Shown: positions 20,130-31,400 of the stretch, piece by piece
Layout of the letters: every line of letters starts with the position of its first letter
Position numbering within the stretch: the first letter of the stretch is position 1
Source: Rhynchopus sp. YZ270_cl-10
Lineage: Eukaryota; Euglenozoa; Diplonemea; Diplonemida; Diplonemidae
Assembly (NCBI GenBank): GCA_964035575.1
Contig: OZ037925.1
Location: forward strand, 62,001-126,000
Direction of reading: 5' to 3'
Length of the DNA stretch: 64,000 bases
Program-made: the position numbers and the translations under genes
Notes under the pieces: generated by a model
Databases searched by the model: none
Seen by the model: the letters and a program-made list of their open reading frames with translations, nothing else
Told to the model about the DNA's origin: nothing

Positions 20130-20685
20130 ATGGATGCCGCCTTGCGACAGATGGACGCTACCTACCTTTCCAAGCCAGTCAACAACCTGCCGTCTGAAGA
20201 GGTGGATGTGGTGGAGACCTGCGACATTGATCCATCCGCAGAGGTACAGACCACACCAACACAGCGATCACCGCGCTGCGAACACCGTAGGGGATACCGC
20301 CAATCCCGCGAACACCGTGCGGGACGCACGGCGAACACAGCGATCACCTCGCTGCACACCGCTTCTGAGCTGGGTGGTGATGGTGGGTGCGATTGTGGTG
20401 TGTGGTCTGGCAGCGTGTGCGGTTGAGTTGCACCGCGCTGTGCTGGCGCACAGAAAGCGTGCGCGAGAGCGTGCGTTCCGCTCCTCGGTGGTCTGTGTGA
20501 CCGGGGACGACACCGTGGCGATGCTTCCGGAGCGCACATCTCAGGACAACAACAAGGATTTGGAGGCCGGGATGGCGTCCCCGGTTCCCGCTACGACGAC
20601 GACACCAACCGCCACAAGGCGCAGTCGCAGGAACATTGTGCAGGCCGCTGCGAGGCGGGCTGCAGTGCGGGCGGCACGCACATGA
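20130..20685 (+). CDS. Small single-pass membrane protein, probably 2 exons
   Basis: Exon 1 (20130-20243) encodes MDAALRQMDATYLSKPVNN and an acidic stretch ending DIDPSAE. A phase-0 intron 20244-20340 (GTACAG...ACACAG, 97 bp) leads to exon 2 (20341-20685), giving about 152 residues. Exon 2 has one strong membrane helix (LLSWVVMVGAIVVCGLAACA) followed by a basic stretch (HRKRARERAF), so the long C-terminal part is probably cytosolic. It ends in an Ala/Arg-rich tail. The sequence around the acceptor (ACACAGCGATCACC) is duplicated inside the intron at about 20259, but only the second copy keeps the frame. This is the only plus-strand gene called. No family recognised; the splice model is tentative because the donor is not GTATG. 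Confidence 0.5.
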
Positions 20686-20943
20686 AGGGAGCAGAGAGAT
20701 CCAGGTCACCACTTTGTCAGGACTTTGTCAGGTACATTTTCTTTTTTGGCTTTTTCAGCCACAACGAACACTGTTTCGCTCTGCAATGAAGCACCAAAAA
20801 AGAACAGAACACATCCATTTGACACATCTATTTGATGGCAGGAAGACTAAAAAGTATAGAAAGTTGCAAGTAAGTTGCGCGGGGTAGCCTTTTTTGTTTT
20901 CTTCTGCTGCTCTACACACGTCACAAACAATAAACACAATGTC

Positions 20944-20974
20944 TCCCCTCCCCTCCCCTCCCCTCCCCTCCCCC
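20944..20974. repeat. (CCCCT)n microsatellite
   Basis: Six CCCCT units in a row on the plus strand. Confidence 0.95.
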
Positions 20975-21308
20975 TTTGGTTGGGCCTGGACAGGTTGAAA
21001 TACGGTCCACGTGTTCCCTTCCCCCCTCCGCTCCCACACAAAAAAAGTGCAGTGTTTTTAAGTTGAATATGTTATCACCAGGAAAATGAATCCCTTGTGG
21101 CAGGTTGTTGAAACTTCACAAAAACCAAAAAATGCAAAAAAAAACTTCTTATACTTTCGAATCAAAGAAAGGAAAGTACAAAAGGCCGTTCAAAAAAGAA
21201 ACAATGGTTTGGAGAAAGTGGAACGACTTTTTCTGAACAACCAAAAAAAAAAAGAGAGAAAAAAACACCGCTGGCTGGGTGGGGCGGGGAGAACAGTTTT
21301 CTTTTGAA

Positions 21309-21340
21309 AGATGAACCTAAGCTTCTGCTTAATCACCTTT
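21309..21340 (-). repeat. Dispersed repeat B copy
   Basis: GATGAACCTAAGC followed by GCTTAATCACCTTT. The two halves CTAAGC/GCTTAA can pair. The 20 bases downstream (CCTTTGATCACAATCGTT) recur at the copy near 53474. Confidence 0.65.
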
Positions 21341-22124
21341 GATCACAATCGTTATACAGATATGTACATCTTGGTGCACATACATGGTACATATCAATAA
21401 TGACTTCACACTGGTGAACTGCGTCGACACATGTACGGTCTGTTTGACCCTTCACAGGACACTTTTGAGACACTTGAACACAACCTCTATTTTTTGACGA
21501 ACTTAAAATTTGGGGGGTAAGAAAGAGCAAATATGTACTTAAGCGTCACTCATACACCTCAAAAATCTTAACGTACACACTCTGTTGATTCTACAGCAAG
21601 GGTAAAAATGAGTGGATCGGGAGGGTTGAGATGCTGAACGCTTTCCCAAAACCCTAGATCACACCTCAAAAACAAAAGATAATGACAGAGAGTCGTGCAT
21701 AAGCACAAAACACATCCCTCTAGATTAACCTCTTTTCATTAAAGCATTTTTGAAGAAAAAAAACACCTCTAAAAACAGTCGTAGAGCTGCAACATCTATC
21801 CTTTTCACGTACACTCTTATTCAACAGAAACGAAGTGTATAATGATACAAGAGACGAATAGGAAAAAAAAACGTATAGATGGTGCTGCTGCGGTGGTCGA
21901 TATTGTCGCTGACAGTGATTTCCGAAAGCACCAATAGAGGGAATCAAAGAAATAAAATGAGCGTTTTTCAGGTCACCAAATATCACAAAGGTGACGAAAA
22001 AAAAAGCTGCAGTGGTGTACATCATCTTACCCAAAACAACCAATCAACAAAAAAAGAGCAAATTTGAAAAGATGAATGTGCCTCTCTCATACACATACAT
22101 CTATAAAAGTAAAAAGAGAAGCTG

Positions 22125-22262
22125 CATACCGTGGGTGTGATAACGTTATCGATAACGTTAGAACACCCACGGTATGAGGTTGAAAGTGAGGCAAACGCCT
22201 CACCGTTCATCAGCGGACGCAGGCACTGGTTCTCCGCCGGGTTATCGAACCCTCGTCGGGGG
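22125..22262. repeat. 52-bp palindrome followed by two smaller hairpins
   Basis: 22125-22176 is an inverted repeat: 14-bp arms CATACCGTGGGTGT / ACACCCACGGTATG around a perfect 20-bp palindrome centred on ATCGAT, with only a 2-base mismatch on each side. It is followed by GTGAGGC-AAAC-GCCTCAC (about 22188-22205) and by GGGTT-ATCG-AACCC (about 22240-22253). The segment between shares GACGCAGGCACTG with a repeat at about 58214. It could be a structured RNA, a recombination site or the core of a foldback element. Confidence 0.7.
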
Positions 22263-22383
22263 AGAAAAAAAATATAAAAAACAGTTTTTGATATGCGTAT
22301 AGAGGGAATCAAAGAAGTGGGTTGGGGGTCTTTTCACACAGAATCTCATCCTGTATCGTCACACTAAAAGAAAAGTTTTTACA

Positions 22384-22416
22384 AGATGCACCTCAGCTCC
22401 ATGCTAAGTCACCTTT
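22384..22416 (-). repeat. Dispersed repeat B copy
   Basis: GATGCACCTCAGC...GCTAAGTCACCTTT. Same polarity as the other copies, with the left arm diverged. Confidence 0.55.
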
Positions 22417-22588
22417 CACAAAGAACCGAACAACCTGAGTACAGAACGACACAAAATATTTTTCCTGAACAGATGACACAAAAAAAAGAGAGAAAAAAGC
22501 ATTACCCCCTTTTAGGCTAGTTGACGTCACGGACATTTGGGTTTGGGAGGGTTTGAGAGGATTTGGGCAGATTTGGGGGGGTTTGAGA

Positions 22589-22851
22589 GGGTTAGTAAGG
22601 GTAGGGCAGGGTATGGCAGGGTTTGGCATGGTATGGCAGGGTATGGCACGGTATGGCAGGGTATGGCAGGGTATGGCAGGGTATGGCACGGTTTGGCACG
22701 GTTTGGCACGGGTGTGGCAGGGTATGGCACGGTTTGGCACGGGTATGGCACGGTATGGCAGGGTGTGGCACGGTTTGGCACGGGTATGGCGCAGTGTGGC
22801 ACGGTGTGGCACGGGTATGGCACGGTATGGCAGGGTGTGGCACGGGTAGCC
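22589..22851. repeat. 10-11 bp array, GGGTATGGCA type (left block)
   Basis: Roughly 25 imperfect copies of GGGTATGGCA with variants GGTATGGCAC, GGTTTGGCAC and GGGTGTGGCA. The same unit returns at 24284-24520 in the same orientation. Confidence 0.9.
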
Positions 22852-23535
22852 ATTACCCAGTACCCAGTACCCAGTACCCAGTACCCAGTACCCAGTACCC
22901 AGTACCCAGTACCCAGTACCCAGTACCCAGTACCCAGTACCCAGTACCCAGTACCCAGTACCCAGTACCCAGTACCCAGTACCCAGTACCCAGTACCCAG
23001 TACCCAGTACCCAGTACCCAGTACCCAGTACCCATTACCCAGTACCCAGTACCCAGTACCCAGTACCCAGTACCCAGTACCCAGTACCCAGTACCCAGTA
23101 CCCAGTACCCAGTACCCAGTACCCAGTACCCAGTACCCAGTACCCAGTACCCAGTACCCAGTACCCAGTACCCAGTACCCAGTACCCAGTACCCAGTACC
23201 CAGTACCCAGTACCCAGTACCCAGTACCCATTACCCAGTACCCAGTACCCAGTACCCAGTACCCAGTACCCAGTACCCAGTACCCAGTACCCAGTACCCA
23301 GTACCCAGTACCCAGTACCCAGTACCCAGTACCCAGTACCCAGTACCCAGTACCCAGTACCCAGTACCCAGTACCCAGTACCCAGTACCCAGTACCCAGT
23401 ACCCAGTACCCAGTACCCAGTACCCAGTACCCAGTACCCAGTACCCAGTACCCAGTACCCAGTACCCAGTACCCAGTACCCAGTACCCAGTACCCAGTAC
23501 CCAGTACCCAGTACCCAGTACCCAGTACCCAGTAC
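22852..23535. repeat. 7-bp satellite (AGTACCC)n, ~97 copies
   Basis: An almost perfect array of AGTACCC (GGGTACT on the other strand). Variant units ATTACCC occur at 22852, 23034 and 23230, spaced 182 and 196 bp (26 and 28 units), which marks internal block duplication. The G3-N4 pattern resembles telomere-type repeats, but it is interstitial, sits inside an element, and is not TTAGGG or TTTAGGG. Confidence 0.97.
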
Positions 23536-23788
23536 CGGGAGGGTATGGCATGGTATGGCAGGGTATTGAAAAAGTTTGTTTCAATGGTGTGGCGCCTTAA
23601 CCGATTCCGCGTGTTTCTACCGGTTGTCGCTCCGTAAAGGGGGGTTCCAGATGTTGGAAATTTTTTTTTTTTTGTTTTCGTTGGTGAAGCTTTTAAACGG
23701 CGGTATTTGCATTTCCGGAATCCGTCCGACCAGTGGTGGGGTCAATTTGCCGAAATGGACAAGTTCTCGTTTTTGGTCAATTTCCGCA

Positions 23789-24252
23789 GTATACGCAGTA
23801 TACGCAGTATACGCAGTATACGCAGTATACGCAGTATACACAGTATACACAGTATACACAGTATACACAGTATACACAGTATACACAGTATACACAGTAT
23901 ACACAGTATACACAGTATACACAGTATACACAGTATACACAGTATACACAGTATACACAGTATACACAGTATACACAGTATACACAGTATACACAGTATA
24001 CACAGTATACACAGTATACACAGTATACACAGTATACACAGTATACACAGTATACACAGTATACACAGTATACACAGTATACACAGTATACACAGTATAC
24101 ACAGTATACACAGTATACACAGTATACACAGTATACACAGTATACACAGTATACACAGTATACACAGTATACACAGTATACACAGTATACACAGTATACA
24201 CAGTATACACAGTATACACAGTATACACAGTATACACAGTATACACAGTACA
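23789..24252. repeat. 9-bp satellite (CAGTATACA)n, ~51 copies
   Basis: The first six units read CAGTATACG, all later ones CAGTATACA, ending in two shortened CAGTA units. All six frames stay open because the period is nine and no stop is formed; I see no reason to call a protein. Confidence 0.97.
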
Positions 24253-24283
24253 GTACAGCTGGCCATTGAAAAGAAATGGTATG

Positions 24284-24520
24284 GCAGGGTTTGGCACGGT
24301 ATGGCACGGGTAGCCATTAGCCATTAGCCATTAGCCAGTACCCAGTACCGGGAGGGTATGGCAGGGTATGGCACGGTTTGGCACGGTATGGCACGGTATG
24401 GCAGGGTTTGGCATGGTATGGCAGGGCATGGCACGGTATGGCACGGTATGGGACATGATTATCCCAAAAAAAAGGCAAACGTGCGGTATGGGAGGGTACG
24501 GCAGGGTATGGTTGGGTATG
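24284..24520. repeat. GGGTATGGCA array (right block) with 2-copy AGTACCC seed
   Basis: Repeats the left block's motif, including a GGGTAGCCATTA...CAGTACCGGGAGGGTATGGCA-type junction (shortened here) at 24307-24362. At that junction the 7-mer occurs only about twice, against ~97 at the equivalent left junction. Confidence 0.85.
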
Positions 24521-24654
24521 GTAGGGTATGCGAGGGTTCGCGAGGGTTTTGGAGGGTTTGGGGGCATTTGAGGGCGGTATGGGGGGGTATGGGATACGAT
24601 TTTCCAGAAAAATGGACAAATTTCCTAAACCGACCCGTGGCGTCAACTAGCCTA

Positions 24655-25442
24655 CCTTTACAGCAGTACCAACACAACAAAAAAAACCCCCAATAAAACG
24701 GATGGGCTGGATAGCACTGTTTACTGTATGATGTGCTGTGTACAAAAGGGGGTTTGCAAAATAGAGGGAGATGTACATGGGTGTTACAAGCAAACGTAAG
24801 AAACCGTCATGAGGGTTGTGTGTACGTGTCTGGTAGGGGTCGATCGGGTGATACACATAGCAATTATTTTTTTGTTGTAAAACTGCAGTGACTTACACCT
24901 TCACTCTTTTCCTTGCAGACGAAATACAACAGTTTTTTGTTTAAAACCTCTCAAAGTTGCTTCCTTTTTGTTTACTCTGTATTGCCGGATGAATGAGGAT
25001 GGGAGTATTCTTTTTTCAAACGGGGGATCGGTTTTACCTTTTGACACAAAAAATAAAAGTTTATAAGATTAACCTAAAGCCTCTTTTAAACCTTTCAAAA
25101 CAAATCCCCCCGCGCGGTTTTGCTTCTAAAAAAAAATCTACGTGACAACAAAAAAAATGATGAAAAAATGAAATAAGACAAACTAAAGCCGTTCTTAGCG
25201 CGCCTTACTTAAGAGGTGGTAAACACCTTGTGAAATGTGCAGGGTAGGCAAAAGGAAGAGAACACTGAAGATGGAATGGGCCTGATGGGAGGGCAATCAA
25301 CGCACACACATCTTTTGTAAAAATTTTGAAATAAAACGTGCTGTGCAAAAACAGCAATCACAAAGAGAGGGGGAAAATGTTCAAGATGAGTGTTCTCTGC
25401 ATATCTAAAAATAAAAGATTGGGAAAATAACTCATTTACCAC
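24655..25442. other. Spacer 3' of the CHRD-protein gene
   Basis: AT-rich, 788 bp, with a weak CTAAG-family relic near 25068. It includes the 3' UTR of the next gene on the minus strand. No gene seen. Confidence 0.5.
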
Positions 25443-28400
25443 TCACAGCAGCGAGGCAACATCTTGTCCCTGTCGGGCAGCCTCGAGCACAGCCATCAGA
25501 CGTTGGTTCTCACTCTCCGCATGTGACAGCTGTGATTTTGGGTAGATAAAAGGGGGTAGATAAAGGGGATTGAAGAATCAACCATTATGAAAGAAAAGAA
25601 AAACACAGAGCCATGACCCATACCATTTCACTTCTGTGATCCAGCTGCGCTCTCAGCTCATAGTTCTCTTGTGTATCAGGCGGTGGGAACGCACCTGCAC
25701 CCAACGGGTTTGCATGCGAATACCCTAGATCAACGCCACCACCTACCGGACTGTGCACCACACCTAGGTCCACCATTGGACTGTCATTCAGTAGGGCCAC
25801 TGGGGAGGGGTGACCACCACCACCACCACCACCGATCGCACCCGCACCATGTGCCCTACCATCGTGCCCCACTTGAGGAAGGCTTACCGGAACTACTTCA
25901 TCAGCGCCAAAGCGAGACCGCAGTGACGCACTGCGTGCCACACCCGACCCTGAGGATGGGAGCGTGCCCTCGAACTCATCTTCTGAGTGCGGGTAGGGGT
26001 CGAGGACCACCTCGTCGGGATGTGCTGGCGCAGGGGTGAAGCCAGTGACACCACCGCTGACGGGGCCGAAGCCAGACGCACCAGGCAGAGGAGAGTCGTC
26101 GAAGACTGCCTTTGCGCCACGATCGTAGGAGGGCGACTTCGCTGCGGCGGGCGAGACCGGTGTGTCGTGCGCAGTGTACACACTGCCGAAGCCCGGTGCA
26201 GGGTTTGCGATAGGTGCAGCCGAAGTGAAGTGCGGGTCGCCCAGTGCCTGGAGTGGCACTGCGCGTGTGTTCTGTGTGTCGGGTGCGATCAGGCTGTCGC
26301 CAAGCTCGTCTTCCTTCGCCATTTTGCGGTTGCGCTGTGAAGTTTTGTAAATTTACCCAAGTACAATGACAAATAACATACATAGAACACAGCACCCCCG
26401 AGGCCTACGAGGCAGAGGACAGCCACGACTATGATGATCCAGAACCATGGCTCAGAGGAGACGGCGTCGTCCTCAAGGGCGGGCTCCTGTGGGGATGGGT
26501 GGTGGTAGAGTCACACGAGTTTGAACAAAACTCAGCAAAAAAACACGACACCTTTTTTACAAAACCAACACCATATTTACAACACAATCGTCACAGAAAT
26601 GGTGTGTTGATGCAGGCACCTCCGACTGTGGATGCCAGCCATCCGGATGAAAGCACACTAAAGAAACATACCTCCGTCGGCAGCGCCTTGACCTGCGTGG
26701 GTACGTTTGTCTCCTCCACCACCCCAGGCGTCTGCGTTGCGACGTCGAGCTGTGGGTCCACACTGCCTACATCTTGTGGACGGCCTAGCTTGTCGCCTAC
26801 CACAATCGTTGGGATGATGTGCACCACCCCAGGCTCCACCGCACGCGGGATGTTCACATCCGGTGCACCCGCCCCTGCCGCGACCACCCCCCTCTTGACA
26901 CTCAGCACCAGCAACATCGCTGCCGTCACCTGCACCTCACCCTGCACGATGCGCTTTCCTTCCTCCCCGCTGATCTGCGTTCTGCGTCCGTAGTCCAGAA
27001 TGATTCTCCTGTTGTACGAGTACCCATAATCCGAAGCGAAGCTGATGTACAAACACCCCGCATCCTCCGCAAGACATTCTTCGGGAATAGATTTGTGCTT
27101 GAGCACGTACCGCAGGATTCCTACACCCTCTCCCTGGTCTCCGGTCCCTGGGAAGAACTCTGCGTAGAAAAAGCCTTCAGGGTCGTTCGCGAACACCGAC
27201 GTGAACAGAACCACCCCGGCATCCTGCGGGTACTTCACACCACGCACCCCTGCGTACAGATCGGTCACATTGACGTTAGACGATGCAGGCACACCACCTT
27301 TCCCTCCAATCAAATCCACCATCGAATAGAACGGTGCAGGAAGCAGTGTACCCCTCACCATACCAACCCCGTGGCTTCCTTGGATTCGCAGGTTCAGACT
27401 TCCGTGAGTCAACGCCCAGCTCTCTGCGCTCGACAACCTAACTGAGCCTTTAAAACCAGACAGCGCGGTTGTAGGGCGGTCTTCCGTCTGCGTCCATACA
27501 CTGGAAAGACGCGTTTCAACAGAATTCATCCCTGGTCCACCAAGTTGCAGGAAGGCACATCCCGGAAGCTTCGGAGACTCCACGCAAGATGCATCCGGTG
27601 GCGGGAAGGTTCCGTTGAAGTCATATTGGATGTTGTACACAAAGCTTTTTGTTGTCATATCAAAGGCAGCCGAAACAAACCCAGACGCATCAACACAGGT
27701 GTTCGACGCTGTCCAGGAGCAGACCTCTCTGGACAGACAGTCCGCCTTCTCCAGCTGTACACACGTCTGCGTAGAGGTTGGCGCTGTGTTGTAGGTCTGC
27801 AACTTCGCAAAAAACTCATTACACCCTGTCTTACAGAGTCTCTCCTTGAGGCTCTGCTCTACTGTACGGAATGCGAGCTCTGTGTTCCAGCCTTTCACCT
27901 TAACCAGCATCGTCGACTGTGTGGTCCCCCAGAGGGAATACACAGCAGCAGCATCGATGTAAACGTAGTTCACTGCCCGGGATATGTCCAACACCACCTC
28001 TGTACCCCCGACAGACCAGACCGCAGAGAGGAGCGGCGCATCTGCCTGGTAGCCTTCGATCTTTGTGGATAGGAGCGCGCTTTCTTCCGAGGTGACGTAC
28101 TCAGGGGGTACAGTGTAGTTTGTGAGGACCTCGATTTTGGCGGCAAATCCTGCGCCGGTAGGGGTGATGCGGATGCTGGTCTGCACGATGTAGCTTTGCC
28201 CTTCTGCCCCGGAGACATAGGTAGTTTCGAAGAGCGAGGCGATGGGTGCGGAGTTGGCAGGGAGGAGCTGTCCCCTGATGGCGCCGGTAGGCGCTTTGAT
28301 CGCATGGATGTTGAAGTATGCCCAGCCGTTCTGCAGGGCCCGCACCGCAGAGATAGGAAGTGGCTTGGTCCTGAAGGTCTGTGGGTCTAAGGCTTCGCCA

Positions 28401-31400
28401 TTGTGGACCACAGCACCGATGGAGCCTTCTTCACCGTAGGGCGCGATGCGCATCTGAAAACACCCGATTTTTTGATATAAAGGGCACGTCCCGAGCTTCA
28501 TGTTGTGCTTCACCGAGACCACCGCCACGATTTTGTCTGGTGTAGTAAAGGTAATATCAACACTGCCTCGTCCGTTTTCTTCAAACACCCCGGGGACGTT
28601 AACTCTGCCTTGTGTGTCGGCGCTGACCTGCGTCAACGAGGTAGTGTCCACGGGGACACGAAGCTGGTATCCATCTAGAGATGCCTTCAGGGGGACGGCT
28701 GTTTGCGTGCTCTGCTGTGTGGAGGCGAAGAGGTCGCTTGCAGGGTAGCTGAGCGGTGCCTTGGCAGCATCCGACAATAAAAACACCATATTCCCATGCG
28801 TCAACAGACTCAGAACATGGCTTGAAGCTGGGATAAATCCGTGGTATTCTGCCTTAAGGGATTGCACAGCGTTGCTTGGTTGGCTGACGCCTCCGGTTGT
28901 AACGTACGGTGCAAAATCGTACAAATCTATCAACGAAGCGGAATACTGCGGCAACTGCGACCCTGGCTTCAACGACGCACTCTGCAATACAATACACCCA
29001 GCACCATAGCAACGCTTTCCTACCAAGGTTGGGTCGACAAAGACGTCGTAACGCAGCATAAACGAAGATGGGTGGTAATGCAACGCTACCAACGTTCTCG
29101 AATAGGACGCAACAGGAACCGGAAGGTACGCCGGAGCAACCTCTGCTAGGAAGAAGTCTGCCGGTTCTTCGGGATACAACCACGAAAAGGCCTCCTTTTG
29201 GAAGGCGTGCACCTCCTTCCAGATCTCCTTGTGCGTGGAAGGGTGTGCCGAGTCCGAAGCATCCAGCACTTCATTTCCTGCAATCTGCAAGCGCCCTGTT
29301 ATCATCGCAGAAATAACCCCTTCTGACACAGTATCCCCAGAGTAGAAGAGGAACCCTCCTTCCGGCCTGGCATCTGCAGCGTTGCCACCTGGCATGACCG
29401 TGCCTCCACCTTGCCAGCCTACTTGGCGTGCGTTGGGAAACTCATTTAACAGAACGTTCGTCATATTGGAACGACCACCGCCAAATAGAGTGATGTACGA
29501 AAAGACACAACCATTGTTCAACCCACCAAGCACCGCAGGATCCGCCTGCGACCGCGGCAGGCAGAAGTCAGAGAAGAGCTGTTTGGTCACACGGTTGTAT
29601 GAAACACCGATCTTCCGGGTGGCGTTTTTCGTTGCTGGAATGAGTATGTCGTCAACCTTCTCTGGGGCTGGCCTAGAGGAAAAGCGGATGTCTGTCAGCG
29701 AGTCTGTCGATTCGTTGTATAGACCAAGGTTCGAGAGGGGGCTGACCTTGTACATATCTGCCCTCGCCGCACCGTTTGTGAAGGTTTTGGTGTTGAAGAG
29801 CATGACAACGTTTTCAGACATAAGCTCCAAGGCCAGACCTAGAACACCGCCGTCATCATTTGGGGAGCCTTCGACGGTAACGGAGAGGAATCCACCTTGG
29901 GGGATTGCGTTGAGAACATCGCGGTTAACTGCAGTGTTTTTATCGCCGATGGGGTTCGCGGGTTTGACGGTCGGGAGAGAGAAAAGAGGGTTGCAAACGT
30001 CGAAGTCTTGGATGGGCGCGTTGCTTCCGGTGTCGGAGTAGAGGAACCCGGTGCGGTGGAGGGTGATGCAGGAGAGAGACCGTGCCGCGTCGTCGCCACA
30101 GACCTTCATATCGCAGGCAAGCTCTGCACGCATGTTGTCTTCATAGTCGTAGTTTACGATGAAGTGGAGGAGGATATTGCTGCTGTAGATGATCTGCATT
30201 ATAACGCGCCCTACGATTTTGGGGTCCTTGTTAGAGGTGTCAGTAGCTACGGTGTTCGGAACCAAATACTCCGCAGCCAGGTTTGTCTCGAAGTTGTAGA
30301 TTGGCGCGACGTCGTCGGGGACAACAACCCCGGTGAAGGCTTCGCGGACTCCTTGGGAGGTTGTGTTGGTGATAACGACGGTTGTGAGACCGGACCGCAT
30401 GCAGTCGAGGATTTTAGCGGTGGTGCGTACCGGGAGTTTTTGGAGGAGATTTTCACCATCGCAGGTCACATCAATGTCAACAACGTCAGTGTCAAATCCA
30501 TAAAAGAACGGGGTCACCATGTCAGAGACCACAAAGTCGACCTTAGCGTCTTCATAAACAGCGTTATAATTGACAGACTCCCAGATCGCTGTGAAGATGC
30601 TGCCTTCGGAAGAGGATCGCACCGTACCGGTCATTTCTCCACCAGGGTATCTTGTGGAGGTGACATTGAATTTGACGAACGAGGTTTTCCTCATGAGCAA
30701 CACCTCCCATGGGTAGGAATGCATGACCCCAGTGTACGTTGTGTTCAAGGTTGCCGCCAAATCGACGGAAACCGACCCTGAAGAAGTAAGCGATGCGAGC
30801 TGTGAGTTCTGCACTTCATAACGACTTTGCCCAGACGGAACATTCGGGTCCACCTTCAAAACAATCTGCCCATCAGAAGGGGGATCCCTCGAGGTAATCT
30901 GATAAGAGGTCAAACCAGAAGGATAAAGTCTAAATAAAGAAAGCCACATAGGAGACTGAAGAGCGCCGGAGTCAGAAATGCCGAATTTTTTGGTGTCTCT
31001 TACGTATTCTGGGGAGGGCGCGAAGCTGTCCACATACAAATTCTTCTTGTTCGTCACCGCAGTTAATCCTGGAGCAGGAATCATTTGGCACCGTACTTCA
31101 CCCCCTTCGTTATAGTGAATCGGCACAACAATGCCAAAGGCAAATCCAGATGCCAATGCACGAATCAGATCCAAATCGATTTTGAAGCTGTTTCCTGCCT
31201 CCACCAGCTGTCTTAGGTCCCCCCGCTGCCCTACCCTCCCAATCCCTATGTACGTTCCTTTCGTTTGAGGCACATTGGTTTCCGCCTTTGCAACCGTCAC
31301 CTCCTGCTTCATGCTATCCACATTAACCTGCAACTCCCCAGTGTAATCGGTTTTGACCGGCGGAACGACCTGAATACCTTGCATCTTCCCTTTCCCCCCA

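Larger units (their letters stand above)
20686..22514. other. 1.8-kb gene-free spacer
   Basis: AT-rich. It contains a CCCCT run (20944-20974), CTAAG-family repeats at 21309-21340 and 22384-22416, a large palindrome (22125-22176), and an 18-bp direct repeat ATAGAGGGAATCAAAGAA at about 21935 and 22299. No gene seen. Confidence 0.6.
22515..24652. mobile_element. Non-autonomous TIR element filled with minisatellites
   Basis: Ends are inverted: GGCTAGTTGACGTCACGG at 22515-22532 and its complement (one C/T difference) at 24635-24652. Each end is flanked by a TA dinucleotide (22513-22514 and 24653-24654), as expected of Tc1/mariner-type insertion. The 2138-bp interior has no transposase. It is made of a GGGTATGGCA 10-mer array, a ~97-copy AGTACCC 7-mer array, a unique bridge (23535-23788), a ~51-copy CAGTATACA 9-mer array, and a second GGGTATGGCA block. 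The bridge segment around 23700-23765 resembles 39590-39650 in reverse, so a related relic lies there. Open frames across the arrays in several frames are a by-product of the periods. Confidence 0.75.

Noticed and set aside
22200-22262. tRNA gene, because GGGTTCGATAACCC on the minus strand resembles a B box
   Set aside because: No A box at the right distance and no cloverleaf; the motif belongs to a simple hairpin.
21935-22316. 18-bp direct repeats as a target duplication around the palindrome
   Set aside because: The repeat ATAGAGGGAATCAAAGAA is longer than usual and no element ends lie at its borders.
22852-23535. Telomere or internal telomeric tract
   Set aside because: The unit GGGTACT is not a known telomere repeat, and the array is interior to a TIR element.
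22537-24327. Long open frames across the 7-bp and 9-bp arrays on both strands
   Set aside because: Periods of 7 and 9 without stop triplets give open frames automatically; the products are pure repeats.
26591-26671. C-terminus of the CHRD protein ending in VCFFSVLSSGWLAS
   Set aside because: This is translated intron: a GTATGT donor stands at 26671, and splicing leads to a membrane helix. The odd tail is repeat A read in frame.
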